Shown: positions 1 to 8,359 of the stretch, one piece after another
Layout: each line of letters begins with the position of its first letter
Position numbering within the stretch: the stretch's first letter is position 1
Assembly: GCA_044507775.1 (NCBI GenBank)
Contig: JBIQIY010000019.1
Span: 1-64,000, forward strand
From: Chryseosolibacter sp044507775
GTDB taxonomy: Bacteria; Bacteroidota; Bacteroidia; Cytophagales; Cyclobacteriaceae
Direction of reading: 5' to 3'
DNA: 64,000 nt
Translations under genes and position numbers: made by a program
The notes under the pieces: generated by a model
The model's database searches: none
What the model saw: only the letters and a program-made list of their open reading frames with translations
What the model was told of the DNA's origin: nothing

Positions 1-5
1 TTCAA

Positions 6-82
6 GGGGGATTAGCTCAGCTGGCTAGAGCGCTTCCATGGCATGGAAGAGGTCATCGGTTCGACTCCGATATTCTCCACCA
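6..82 (+). tRNA. tRNA-Ala (anticodon GGC)
   Basis: The full cloverleaf can be drawn. The acceptor stem GGGGGAT pairs with ATTCTCC (two G-U pairs), the D arm contains AGCTCAGCTGG, the anticodon stem CTTCC/GGAAG carries the loop ATGGCAT with anticodon GGC, and the T loop is TTCGACT. The CCA end is encoded at 80-82. The last part of the gene (58-80) is repeated exactly at 160-182. Confidence 0.95.
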
Positions 83-159
83 ATTCAAATCTGTTTCTTC
101 CCCGGTCATCCTCGCCCGACGAAGCCCGCGTAGGAATGAGCGTTGACGGCGCAGTCGGG

Positions 160-182
160 GGTTCGACTCCGATATTCTCCAC
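160..182 (+). repeat. exact copy of the tRNA-Ala 3' tail
   Basis: These 23 bases are identical to positions 58-80 of tRNA-Ala, from the T arm through the acceptor 3' strand to CCAC. No D arm or anticodon arm precedes them, so this is a tail fragment and not a second tRNA. Such duplications are the usual footprint of tRNA-targeting integration, with the 102-base offset marking the inserted or rearranged segment. It is followed almost directly by a heptamer repeat. Confidence 0.85.
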
Positions 183-189
183 TTTAAAC

Positions 190-219
190 AATTGACAATT
201 GACAAAATTGACAATTGAC
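190..219 (+). repeat. heptamer repeat AATTGAC
   Basis: Four copies of AATTGAC, with two extra A's between copies two and three. The array starts eight bases after the copied tRNA-Ala tail, joined by TTTAAAC. Its reverse complement (GTCAATT) is close to the GTCAACT/CCAATT motif next to tRNA-Arg at 36.8 kb. Confidence 0.8.
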
Positions 220-324
220 AACGGGGAGGGTGGATTTGAAGGGTTGTGAACCGGATGAGTCTTCTGCTAATTTGAAAAAACCAGATAAGACAACAAGACG
301 CGGAGAGCGTTGAAAGGACGACAT

Positions 325-366
325 TGTCAACTGTCAACTGTAACTGTCAACTGGTTAGACCTGTCA
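325..366 (-). repeat. heptamer repeat at the 3' end of cutC
   Basis: Read on the minus strand, the cutC stop codon TGA lies inside a TTGACAG unit. It is followed by a spacer and then GTTGACA copies, one of which lacks a base. On the plus strand the units are TGTCAAC at 325-331, 332-338 and 345-351. The array therefore begins at the stop codon, as also seen for aroE and uvrB. Confidence 0.7.
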
Positions 367-1110
367 ATTGTTTGCACTTTCAGCAAGAGCACGGGTAGTC
401 TTAACACGTCGGGGATCCACCGTTCGCAATTGATATTCTCCGCCTCCCGCCTGGCCCATACCTTCAATCCTTTCGTTCCGATACAGCATTCCGCTTTTGC
501 GATAGGTCGTTGCTGAAAAATGAATCTCGCTTACGCCCGTGCGGGTGACGAGTTCTTGCACGTTATCCTCATTTACGCCCGATCCGGCCATTATCTTGAT
601 CCTCCCGTTTGCTTTTTTTACGAGTTCACCAATCAGATCAGCGCCCTGAATGCCCTGCGCTTCCTGCCCGGAAGTGAGGATGCGGTCGAAGCCCACTTCT
701 ATGCAGTCTTCCAGGGCCTCAAAAGGATCACGAGTCATGTCGAAGGCACGGTGACAAGTTACTTTAAGCGGTCGCGCGCGGGTGATCAGTTCCTGACAGC
801 GTTTCTTGTCGATGGTACCTTCTGCGGTGAGGATACCAAACACAACTCCGTCGACGCTGAGCTTCTGGAACTGCATCAGGTCGCGCTTCATCGCGTGAAA
901 GTCGTAGTTCGAGTACAGAAAATCGCCGCCGCGTGGACGGATCATCGGGTATACGTCAATACTCAGGTTTTGCCTGACGAGTTCGACCACACCGGCGGAA
1001 GGCGTCGTTCCGCCATCACCCGGATTATCGCATAGTTCGATCCGGTCCGCCCCACCTTCCTGCGCCTTGAGAGCGGAGTCAAGATTAAACACTACAATTT
1101 CTATCACCAT
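364..1110 (-). CDS. cutC: CutC family protein
   Basis: The protein is 248 residues and matches the CutC (copper homeostasis, TIM-barrel) family along its length. Family features visible include GADRIELCDN near the N-terminus, YPMIRPRGGDFLYS, FGIL, VTCHRAFDM, RILTSGQ and IMAGSGV. The start is the ATG at 1110, giving MVIEIVVFN, because a longer reading frame to 1200 would run into the upstream asparaginase-like gene. CutC was linked to copper tolerance in E. coli, but its biochemical role is unsettled. It lies 11 bases behind the asparaginase-family gene on the same strand and is probably co-transcribed with it. The stop codon lies in a heptamer repeat. Confidence 0.92.
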   Translation of the reverse strand: MVIEIVVFNLDSALKAQEGGADRIELCDNPGDGGTTPSAGVVELVRQNLSIDVYPMIRPRGGDFLYSNYDFHAMKRDLMQFQKLSVDGVVFGILTAEGTIDKKRCQELITRARPLKVTCHRAFDMTRDPFEALEDCIEVGFDRILTSGQEAQGIQGADLIGELVKKANGRIKIMAGSGVNEDNVQELVTRTGVSEIHFSATTYRKSGMLYRNERIEGMGQAGGGEYQLRTVDPRRVKTTRALAESANN

Positions 1111-1121
1111 GGAATGAATGG

Positions 1122-2081
1122 TCAAAAATGACTTTGCGAATCCAGTAACCGGTTGCCGGTCGCATCGTGAACAGCAAAATTGAATCCTTTCTGAAGGCAA
1201 TAGGCACCGTATTCGCCGTTCTTGTTCAACGCGAGAAAGCCGACCTGGACCTGCCGGGCTTTGGACGGATTCTTTTTCAAAATTCTTTCAACGGCCTGCC
1301 TGCACGCATTCTCGGGAGAATGACCCTGTCGCATAAGTTCAACTACAAGGTGGCATCCCACGATCCTGATAACTTCCTCGCCGACTCCCGTTGCGGCTGC
1401 CGCGCCCACTTCGTTGTCCACGTACAGACCGGCGCCGATGATAGGCGAGTCACCAACTCTTCCGTGCATCTTGTAGGCCATGCCACTGGTCGTGCAGGCG
1501 CCGGAAAGATTTCCATGTTGATCCAGGGCGACGATCCCGATGGTGTCGTGATTCTCGATATTCACTACCGGTTTGTATTCGGCTTTTTTCAACCATTCTT
1601 TCCACGCGCGCTCGGATTCCTTTGTGAGCAATTTTTTCTTCTCGAAGCCATTGTTCAACGCGAACTGCAGCGCGCCGTCGCCTACGAGCATGACGTGCGG
1701 TGTTTTCTCCATCACCAGCCTTGCAACGGAGATCGGATGGACAATATGTTGCAGGAAGGCCACCGAGCCGCAGTTGCCTTCTTCGTCCATGATGCAGGCG
1801 TCGAGCGTGACTTTGCCATCGCGGTCCGGAAGTCCTCCAAGGCCGACCGAGGTTTCCTTTGGATCTCCTTCCGGAACTTTCGCGCCCGCTTCTACGGCGT
1901 CAAGGGCGCGGCCCCCGGTTGACAAGACCTTCCAGGCCGCGGCATTTGCGCCGATCCCGAAATTCCAGGTTGAAATGACAATTGGCTTTTGTACGGCCTG
2001 CGCGCCGAGGCTCAATGGTGCGGCTGCAAGCAGCCCGCTTCCCATGGCGGAAATCCTGATAAAATCCCTCCGTGTGGTCAT
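1122..2081 (-). CDS. Isoaspartyl peptidase/glycosylasparaginase family hydrolase
   Basis: This 319-residue protein belongs to the Ntn-hydrolase asparaginase_2 family. The self-cleavage site is visible as NHDTIGIVALD near residue 187, where Thr becomes the N-terminal nucleophile of the beta chain. Downstream GRVGDSPIIGAGLYVDN and ATGVGEE form the substrate pocket in this family. The N-terminus TTRRDFIRISAMG followed by a hydrophobic stretch is a Tat-type export signal, so the enzyme likely acts in the periplasm. The sequence is closer to N4-(beta-N-acetylglucosaminyl)-L-asparaginase than to plant-type asparaginase, which fits scavenging of glycoprotein-derived asparagine, but the substrate is inferred. 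It lies between the NlpC/P60 gene (33-base gap) and cutC (11-base gap). Confidence 0.9.
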   Translation of the reverse strand: MTTRRDFIRISAMGSGLLAAAPLSLGAQAVQKPIVISTWNFGIGANAAAWKVLSTGGRALDAVEAGAKVPEGDPKETSVGLGGLPDRDGKVTLDACIMDEEGNCGSVAFLQHIVHPISVARLVMEKTPHVMLVGDGALQFALNNGFEKKKLLTKESERAWKEWLKKAEYKPVVNIENHDTIGIVALDQHGNLSGACTTSGMAYKMHGRVGDSPIIGAGLYVDNEVGAAAATGVGEEVIRIVGCHLVVELMRQGHSPENACRQAVERILKKNPSKARQVQVGFLALNKNGEYGAYCLQKGFNFAVHDATGNRLLDSQSHF

Positions 2082-2114
2082 GGGTGTTGTTTAATAAATC
2101 GGTCCTGAGTCCTG

Positions 2115-2615
2115 CTACTGTATCACGCGGCGTGCACCGCGAAAACGCTTCTGGTAATAATCCGCATAAATATTGGTCTCCACAACCCCGAGCGAAGACG
2201 ACGCATGGATAAACTTGACTACGTCGTTGCTTTTGACTTCCGTGACCAGCCCGACATGGGTTATCTTCCGTCTCTTCTTGCCCGTGGCGAAGAAAACCAG
2301 GTCGCCGGGCTCGAGATCTTTCATTTTCACTTCGGTTCCGACCTTGCTTTGCTCTGCAGAGCTCCGGGGAAGACTTACCTCGATCGCCCTGAATGAGTTC
2401 ATCAATAGACCGGAGCAATCCATTCCGGATCGCGTCGTGCCGCCGTACTTATAGGGAGTGCCAATGTATGCACGAGCGGAAGAAATGACGCGCTCGACTT
2501 TCTTGTCGCGTACACTGGCCTTCCGGCTGGCCGCACACGATGCAAACAAAAGCAAGATGATCCCGATATACCCCAGACGGAGCGACCCGCGCTTTATGCT
2601 AAAAAAATGATGCAT
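2115..2615 (-). CDS. NlpC/P60 family lipoprotein peptidase
   Basis: A 166-residue cell-wall hydrolase of the C40 family. Residues 12-27 form a lipoprotein signal with lipobox FASC. The catalytic Cys is in MDCSGLL, the His in THVGLV, and a third polar residue in FIHASS. Other family motifs are YIGTPYKYGG and GDLVFF. The protein is short, with a single catalytic domain and no binding domain, as in Spr/MepS-type endopeptidases that cut peptide cross-links in peptidoglycan. It is the first gene of a minus-strand run with the asparaginase-family gene and cutC. Confidence 0.93.
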   Translation of the reverse strand: MHHFFSIKRGSLRLGYIGIILLLFASCAASRKASVRDKKVERVISSARAYIGTPYKYGGTTRSGMDCSGLLMNSFRAIEVSLPRSSAEQSKVGTEVKMKDLEPGDLVFFATGKKRRKITHVGLVTEVKSNDVVKFIHASSSLGVVETNIYADYYQKRFRGARRVIQ

Positions 2616-2969
2616 AAGTGAGAGGTTAAAAAATATATCACGGTAAATATAACAACTTCATGCCACTTGCCGAAGCAAAGAACGTGTTTGGATCGTTTCA
2701 TACTGACCCATCGTAGCGCTCTGAATCCTCTAATAAATTTCTTATTGCTGCCATCGGTTCCTCATATTGCCAATGTCAGGAGACTAACGATCGGAACGCT
2801 CGTCAATTGTACTCGCCTTTGCTGACTAGCCCGTGACTCGGCGGTTCAAAGGATTTTTCGGGATTCACAGTTTATCATTACTTTACATCCGCATCAACAC
2901 CCTCAAAGTAGATAAGCGAAACTCGAGCCCGGATAGCCGTCCGTGGTTTTTTTACTACCTTAAACGAAC
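2616..2969. other. intergenic region between divergent genes
   Basis: 354 bases separate the NlpC/P60 gene (minus) from asnB (plus), so promoters for both should lie here. On the minus strand TATATTTA about 35 bases before the lipoprotein start resembles the -7 box TANNTTTG. I see no gene, tRNA or repeat. Confidence 0.5.
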
Positions 2970-4871
2970 ATGTGCGGCATCACCGGAATATTCGCGTTCA
3001 ATCTCGTCGGAAAGTTTAACAAGATCCACATTACCGCGGCGACAATGTCGATGGAAAAACGAGGGCCCGATTTCCAGAACATTTATATCGACGAGTGGGT
3101 GGGACTCGGCCACCGGCGCCTTTCCATCATTGATATTTCCGAGAAGGCGCATCAGCCGATGTGGGATTCGTCCGGACGATATTGCATTATCTACAACGGA
3201 GAGATCTTCAATTACCGGCAGCTGAGGAAAGAACTTTCCGACAAAGGCGTATCCTTCCGGTCTGATTCCGACACAGAAGTATTGCTGCAAGTTTTTATCC
3301 GTGATCGCGAGCGTTGTCTTCCGCGACTGAACGGCTTCTTTGCATTCTGTATTTACGATAGACAGGAGCAATCTTTCTTCATTGCCCGGGACCGCTATGG
3401 CGTCAAGCCCTTGCTGTACCTGTTTGACGAAGACAAGTTCATCTTCGCATCGGAAATGAAAACGCTCCTGCAATATGGTATTGACCGCACAATCGACCTG
3501 ACGTCACTCACCACCTATCTTCAACTCAACTATATACCAGCCCCTCATTCGATTTTTCGATCGGTCAAGAAGCTCCTGCCCGGTCATTATCTAAAAGTGT
3601 CTTCAAGGAAAATGGACGTTGAGAAGTGGTATGAAATACCTTTTGATCCGGCCACCTCGGAGGGAAACCCCATAACATACGATGAGGCGAAACTGAAATT
3701 CGCAGACCTGCTTGAACAGGCCGTGCAGCGAAGGCTGGTGGCGGATGTGCCCCTGGGTGCATTTCTGAGTGGAGGAATCGACTCTTCCGTTGTTACCGGA
3801 CTTGCGAGCAGGCATAAACCCGACCTGCATACATTTTCGATCGGCTTCCGCGAAAAGTTTTTTGATGAGACACCTTACGCAAATCTCGTCGCGAAACATT
3901 TCAAGACGGCACATACGGTCTTTACATTGTCGAACGACGACTTGCTCCGGCACGTGGATACTATTCTCGACTACATTGACGAGCCGTTTGCCGACTCATC
4001 GGCGATCAATGTTTTCATTCTCAGCAAAGAAACCCGGAAGCATGCCACCGTCGCGCTTTCAGGCGACGGCGCGGACGAACTGCTCGCGGGCTATAACAAA
4101 CACGAGGCGTTCGAACGGATGATCCATCCCGGATGGAAGGAAAATTTCCTCTCCCTTTCCGCTCCCCTCTGGCGAGTGCTTCCTCAGTCGCGTAACAACG
4201 CGCTGACTAACCGCATACGCCAGGCACATCGCTTTGCGCAGGGAGCAGCGCTACCACCTGCCGAACGGTACTGGTTGTGGGCAAGCTTCACCGGCCTGGA
4301 AGAAGCTGCGAGTATGCTGGCACCTCCGATTCGCGAAAGGCTTGTTGCCGAAGAATTCGAAGACCGAAAGGCATCTCTCCTCAAGCCGGTTTTGTCGGGC
4401 AACTCGATCAATCACGTGCTGTTGAATGACATGAAGCTCGTGCTGACAAATGACATGCTTGTGAAGGTAGACAGCATGAGCATGGCAAACGGTCTTGAGG
4501 TCCGCTCGCCGTTCATGGATCATGCGTTGGTGGACTTCGCGTTTAGTCTGCCCGCGAGCTTCAAGATTCGCGGAAAAAGGCGGAAGAGAATCTTGCAGGA
4601 TGCTTTTCGCGATATGCTCCCCCGTGAACTCTACAACAGGCCCAAGAAGGGTTTTGAGGTCCCGCTTCTGAAATGGTTTCGCCAGGAGATGAAGTCCGTG
4701 ATAGTGGATGATCTTTTGTCGTCAAGACGGATTGAGGAACAGGGACTCTTTGATTACGATGAAATCTCCGGGCTGACGCAAAGGTTATTCTCGAAAAACC
4801 CCGGCGACGTACACGCGCGCATCTGGGGCCTGATCGTCTTTCAGCGGTGGTATCAGAAATACGGGTCTTGA
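2970..4871 (+). CDS. asnB: Asparagine synthase (glutamine-hydrolysing)
   Basis: A 633-residue enzyme that makes asparagine from aspartate using ATP and glutamine nitrogen. The ATG at 2970 gives MCGITGIF, leaving Cys2 as the nucleophile of the class II glutaminase domain (about 1-190). The synthase domain carries the pyrophosphatase loop LSGGIDSSVV near residue 265, and SGDGADELLAGY and EVRSPFMDHALVDF further on. The length is normal for this subgroup, which is often found near surface polysaccharide loci. Here the exopolysaccharide cluster is 35 kb away, so a link is not supported. The next gene starts 42 bases after its stop. Confidence 0.95.
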   Translation: MCGITGIFAFNLVGKFNKIHITAATMSMEKRGPDFQNIYIDEWVGLGHRRLSIIDISEKAHQPMWDSSGRYCIIYNGEIFNYRQLRKELSDKGVSFRSDSDTEVLLQVFIRDRERCLPRLNGFFAFCIYDRQEQSFFIARDRYGVKPLLYLFDEDKFIFASEMKTLLQYGIDRTIDLTSLTTYLQLNYIPAPHSIFRSVKKLLPGHYLKVSSRKMDVEKWYEIPFDPATSEGNPITYDEAKLKFADLLEQAVQRRLVADVPLGAFLSGGIDSSVVTGLASRHKPDLHTFSIGFREKFFDETPYANLVAKHFKTAHTVFTLSNDDLLRHVDTILDYIDEPFADSSAINVFILSKETRKHATVALSGDGADELLAGYNKHEAFERMIHPGWKENFLSLSAPLWRVLPQSRNNALTNRIRQAHRFAQGAALPPAERYWLWASFTGLEEAASMLAPPIRERLVAEEFEDRKASLLKPVLSGNSINHVLLNDMKLVLTNDMLVKVDSMSMANGLEVRSPFMDHALVDFAFSLPASFKIRGKRRKRILQDAFRDMLPRELYNRPKKGFEVPLLKWFRQEMKSVIVDDLLSSRRIEEQGLFDYDEISGLTQRLFSKNPGDVHARIWGLIVFQRWYQKYGS

Positions 4872-4913
4872 ACCCGACCGGGCATAACGCTACCTTTGAC
4901 GGAAATCATCGTT

Positions 4914-5273
4914 ATGAAAGCGCTCCTGCGTATCGAAGAGGCCGCGATGCTTGCATTCGCGATTTACCTGAATTCCCTCCTCCCGTTTCCCGGATGGTAC
5001 TTCTGGGCCTGGTTCCTGGCTCCCGATGTTGGATTCATAGGATATGCCGTCAATACACGCGTGGGAGCTTTCACTTACAACCTGCTTCACCACAAAGGCG
5101 TCGCCATTGCCCTCTACCTGGCGGGCCTTTATCTGTCAGAACCTGCCCTCCAGCTTGCAGGCTTGGTATTATTCGGTCATAGTTCCTTCGACCGGGTGCT
5201 TGGCTACGGACTTAAATATCCAGACAGCTTCCAAAACACCCATCTTGGGGTGATTGGTCGTAAAGAAGCCTGA
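4914..5273 (+). CDS. DUF4260 family membrane protein
   Basis: A 119-residue protein of the DUF4260 family, recognised by LLRIEEAAML at the start, LAPDVGFIGYAVN in the middle, and FDRVLGYGLKYPDSFQNTHLG at the end. Three or four hydrophobic stretches indicate an inner-membrane protein. The start is the ATG at 4914; a TTG at 4896 would add six residues with no family match. The function is unknown. It follows asnB closely and may be read with it. Confidence 0.82.
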   Translation: MKALLRIEEAAMLAFAIYLNSLLPFPGWYFWAWFLAPDVGFIGYAVNTRVGAFTYNLLHHKGVAIALYLAGLYLSEPALQLAGLVLFGHSSFDRVLGYGLKYPDSFQNTHLGVIGRKEA

Positions 5274-5599
5274 CTTCCGTTCCTCTTTTCTTCAAGAAAT
5301 GGCCCATTGACGTCCAGCCACGCCGGGCCGGGGACCTTTTTTTTTGAAATATTCATCAGGTAATATCCACTTATGCCGATTTATATTTTAAAAATCGCGT
5401 GTTAACCTTATAAAGTTCTAAAAAGTCTCATTTTTTTGAAAAGCTCGCAATTCCGGACGCCTCCGGTTGCAATTTTACCTTAACTACAACGATTTCGTCA
5501 ATTTTTATGAAAAAGAGGTTCATTTTTGACCCTATGGTGAGAATATTTGCATATAATTTTAAATCAAAACGCAAAAACGAAACCACTAAACAGAAAATT
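5274..5599 (+). promoter_or_regulatory. AT-rich leader region before the ammonium transporter
   Basis: 326 bases without a gene. Near its start a GC-rich stretch (5312-5335, with GTCC and GGAC ends) is followed by nine T's at 5337-5345, which may terminate asnB/DUF4260 transcription. Further on, CCGGA-CGCC-TCCGG with flanking GCAA/TTGC (5447-5470) forms a hairpin followed by AATTTT, a possible attenuator or second terminator. The promoter for amt is expected downstream, but I cannot fix it. Confidence 0.4.
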
Positions 5600-6952
5600 A
5601 TGAAAAAAGCAATTTTACCGTTCGTCTTGCTCATCCTCGTCAGCGTGCTGGCGTTGTTTTTCCCAGCGGTGCCCAAAGAAATAGTCACGGAGGGGATCGT
5701 TGCAGGAGATGTAGCATGGATGCTGGCCGCTGCGGCGTTAGTTCTTTTGATGACCCCCGGGCTGGCGTACTTCTACGGCGGGATGATCGATACCAAAAAC
5801 ATTATCTCCACCATGCTTCAGAGTTTCATCGCCATGGGCGTGATCAGCGTTCTCTGGATTGTGGTTGGTTTTTCCCTTGCATTCGGAGAGTCGCAAGGAG
5901 GGCTTATCGGCGATCCCACGACTTTCTTCATGTTTAATAACGTCCTGGATGGCCAGCCCTGGTCGATGGCACCAACCATCCCCCTGGTGCTTTTCGCGGT
6001 CTTCCAGCTAAAATTCGCCATCATCACGCCGGCACTCATCACCGGTACCTTTGCTGAAAGGGTCAAGTTCAAGTCCTATATTATCTTCCTGATCCTCTTC
6101 TGCCTCTTTATATATGCTCCGCTCGCACACTGGACGTGGCATCCGGAAGGATTCCTGTTTCAGATGGGAGTCCTGGACTTCGCCGGTGGAACGGTCGTTC
6201 ACATGTCCGCAGGATTTGCAGCCCTTGCAGCCTCGATCTATCTGAGAAGCAAGAATGAAAAGAAAACTCCTATTGCACCCGCGAACATTCCCTTTGTCCT
6301 GCTCGGCACCGGCTTACTGTGGTTCGGATGGTTCGGCTTCAACGCCGGAAGTGCGATGGGTGCTGGCCCGCTTGCCGCATCCGCTTTTGCAACTACCAAT
6401 ACTGCTTCTGCTGCTGCGGGATTGTGCTGGATTCTCTTCGACGCCGTGCGAGGCAAAAAACCTTCGGCACTCGGCTTCTGTATCGGGGCGGTTGTCGGAC
6501 TTGTTGCCATCACCCCTGCCGCAGGATTCGTAACGATTCCCTCCAGCTTGTTTATCGGCACCTTCGCATCGCTGATCAGCAACGTGGTCGTACACTGGAA
6601 ATCGAAGACATCACTGGAAGACACGCTCGATGTATTCCCTTGCCACGGCGTAGGTGGACTGGTCGGTATGATCATGACCGGGCTGCTCGCTAATCAGGCT
6701 GTTAATTCTGGCAACACAACTGGTAACGGGCTTTTGTTCGGAGAGTTCGCCCTGTTCCAGACTCACATGATCGCACTGGCAATTGTGGTCGCGTTTACCT
6801 TCTTCGGTTCGCTGATCATCCTGAAAGTCACTGACCTGATCTCGTCGCTGAAAATATCTCCTGAAGAAAAAGAGATCGGACAGGATCTCAGTCAGCATGG
6901 CGAAAATGTGTACCAGTACGAACTGGGTACTGCCACGAAGGATACCATCTAA
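5600..6952 (+). CDS. amt: Ammonium transporter (Amt family)
   Basis: A 450-residue inner-membrane ammonium channel with a hydrophobic leader (MKKAILPFVLLILVSVLALF) and about 11 further membrane segments. Family signatures are AYFYGGMIDTKNIISTMLQS, the loop DFAGGTVVHMSAGFAAL and CHGVGGLVGM. The twin pore histidines are His near residue 200 (VHMSAG) and near 349 (PCHGVGG). The ATG at 5600 was chosen because the 31 upstream in-frame residues are polar and lack a signal. No PII (glnK) gene adjoins it, unlike most amt loci. It is followed by a porin and glutamine synthetase, which together would take up and fix ammonium. Confidence 0.96.
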   Translation: MKKAILPFVLLILVSVLALFFPAVPKEIVTEGIVAGDVAWMLAAAALVLLMTPGLAYFYGGMIDTKNIISTMLQSFIAMGVISVLWIVVGFSLAFGESQGGLIGDPTTFFMFNNVLDGQPWSMAPTIPLVLFAVFQLKFAIITPALITGTFAERVKFKSYIIFLILFCLFIYAPLAHWTWHPEGFLFQMGVLDFAGGTVVHMSAGFAALAASIYLRSKNEKKTPIAPANIPFVLLGTGLLWFGWFGFNAGSAMGAGPLAASAFATTNTASAAAGLCWILFDAVRGKKPSALGFCIGAVVGLVAITPAAGFVTIPSSLFIGTFASLISNVVVHWKSKTSLEDTLDVFPCHGVGGLVGMIMTGLLANQAVNSGNTTGNGLLFGEFALFQTHMIALAIVVAFTFFGSLIILKVTDLISSLKISPEEKEIGQDLSQHGENVYQYELGTATKDTI

Positions 6953-6964
6953 TAAGAAAATCAA

Positions 6965-6989
6965 AGCCCCCGACAACGGGTCGGGGGCT
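6965..6989 (+). terminator. stem-loop after amt
   Basis: A perfect 10-bp stem, AGCCCCCGAC with GTCGGGGGCT, encloses a five-base loop 12 bases after the amt stop. It is followed by CTCTCTTG and not by a clean T run, so it may be a partial terminator or an mRNA-stabilising hairpin that sets amt expression apart from the porin and glnA. Confidence 0.6.
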
Positions 6990-7017
6990 CTCTTGAAATC
7001 TTCTCATTCACTAAAGC

Positions 7018-7047
7018 ATCCCAGGGGTGTGAGAGACCCGCTGGGAT
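7018..7047 (+). other. hairpin upstream of the porin gene
   Basis: ATCCCAG (7018-7024) pairs with CTGGGAT (7041-7047), with an inner GGG/CCC pairing. It lies 36 bases before the porin ATG, between the amt terminator-like hairpin and the porin, so it would be in the porin 5' leader or in an amt-porin read-through transcript. Confidence 0.4.
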
Positions 7048-7082
7048 AACCTTAGCTTATTGTTTAAAACACCCCTAAAAAT

Positions 7083-8327
7083 ATGAAAACTAACAGACTA
7101 TGCATCGGAATTATACTCGGATTATCTCTTTCTGCCACCGCTGGGTTTAGCCAGGAAGCTGTTCTGGCGTCAACCAGCCCCAACCCGGGCCCGGGAGTGG
7201 CCACAACCGCCGAGGAGAAGGATGAAGAAAAACAGGAAACCCCGGTACTGACATTTTCGGGATCGATCGACACCTACTTCCATTCGAGCTTCGGCACCAC
7301 CAATGCCGCCTACGACGGAGGCAACGCACCGGCATCTGCATTTGCCAACTTGAAGGGTTTCGGGTTGGGGATGGCAAACCTCATTGCTTCCTATTCCGGA
7401 GAAAGAGCCGGTTTTACGGCTGACCTGGTGTTTGGTCCCCGCGGACGCGCCGCAGTCTTCGCTTCCGAGCAAGGGATTGTAAACCAGATGTACGCGTACT
7501 ACAAGCTTTCGGATAAGGTAACGCTGAACCTCGGTCAGTTCAATACATTCCTGGGATACGAAGTGATCTCCCCGGCAGTAAACTTTCACTACTCAACCTC
7601 TTACATGTTTTCATACGGCCCCTTCAGCCACACCGGGCTTCGCGCTGACTTCGACCTCGGCGGCGGACTGGTTGCTAAACTGGCGCTGATGAATCCGACG
7701 GACCTCGTGGAATTCAATCCGGTAAACACCTACACCGTTGGCGCGCAGATTGGCGAGACGACCGACGCGGGCGGCGTGTGGTTGAACATCATCTACGGCG
7801 ACCAGGATGGAAACCTCAAGGCGGACGATGATCCGTACTTACGCGATGAGGATGGAAATCCGATTGGCTTCATCTCGTCGAGCGGATCGCTGTTCCAGGT
7901 GGACCTGACAACCGGATGGGACCTCACCGAAAAATTCTATCTCGGTCTGAATACAACTTATCAGACGGTCGCCGCTGGGGAATCGTTCATGAGCGAGGGC
8001 GACCTTCGCGATTCGGACGGTCACGCAGCAACATTCGTCGGCGTCGCGCTCTATCCGAAATTTTCGTTGTCGGAAACATTTGCGCTCGGTCTCCGCGCTG
8101 AATACCTCGGTGTCACAAACGGCCACCTGGGAATTTTCGGAACGGATGCGGATGGCAAAGGCAGCGTAATGGAGTACACGCTGTCGGGAAATTACTCCTT
8201 TGGCAGCCTGACCTTCATTCCGGAATTCCGGATTGACATGACTTCCGAGGACTCTTTCGCTGACGCGGATGGCAGGCCGACAAAGATGATGTCGAGTATC
8301 AACCTTGCTGCAGTTTACAAGTTTTAG
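7083..8327 (+). CDS. Outer-membrane beta-barrel porin (OmpL/BBP2-like)
   Basis: A 414-residue exported protein. The first 23 residues are a signal peptide ending in TAGFSQ. After a short Glu/Lys-rich linker, the rest alternates hydrophobic and polar residues in many beta strands and ends in INLAAVYKF, a typical outer-membrane C-terminus with terminal Phe. It resembles the putative beta-barrel porin-2 family seen beside ammonium transporters and glutamine synthetases in Bacteroidetes. Its place between amt and glnA suggests an outer-membrane route for ammonium or small nitrogen compounds; this is inference from context. Only 32 bases separate it from glnA. Confidence 0.8.
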   Translation: MKTNRLCIGIILGLSLSATAGFSQEAVLASTSPNPGPGVATTAEEKDEEKQETPVLTFSGSIDTYFHSSFGTTNAAYDGGNAPASAFANLKGFGLGMANLIASYSGERAGFTADLVFGPRGRAAVFASEQGIVNQMYAYYKLSDKVTLNLGQFNTFLGYEVISPAVNFHYSTSYMFSYGPFSHTGLRADFDLGGGLVAKLALMNPTDLVEFNPVNTYTVGAQIGETTDAGGVWLNIIYGDQDGNLKADDDPYLRDEDGNPIGFISSSGSLFQVDLTTGWDLTEKFYLGLNTTYQTVAAGESFMSEGDLRDSDGHAATFVGVALYPKFSLSETFALGLRAEYLGVTNGHLGIFGTDADGKGSVMEYTLSGNYSFGSLTFIPEFRIDMTSEDSFADADGRPTKMMSSINLAAVYKF

Positions 8328-8359
8328 CAATTAATCAACCACTAAACCATAAGAACCAT

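Noticed and set aside
160..182. Second tRNA-Ala gene
   Set aside because: Only the T arm and acceptor 3' strand are present; no D or anticodon arm precedes them.
520..1035. 171-codon frame antisense to cutC
   Set aside because: It is the mirror of a well-supported gene; GC-rich codon positions produce such frames often here.
2970..4871. asnB as part of an exosortase or capsule cluster
   Set aside because: No exosortase, PEP-CTERM or glycosyltransferase gene lies within several kilobases; the enzyme can serve general asparagine synthesis.
5507..5599. Longer Amt protein starting at 5507
   Set aside because: The added 31 residues are polar and would come before the hydrophobic leader; the ATG at 5600 fits family length.
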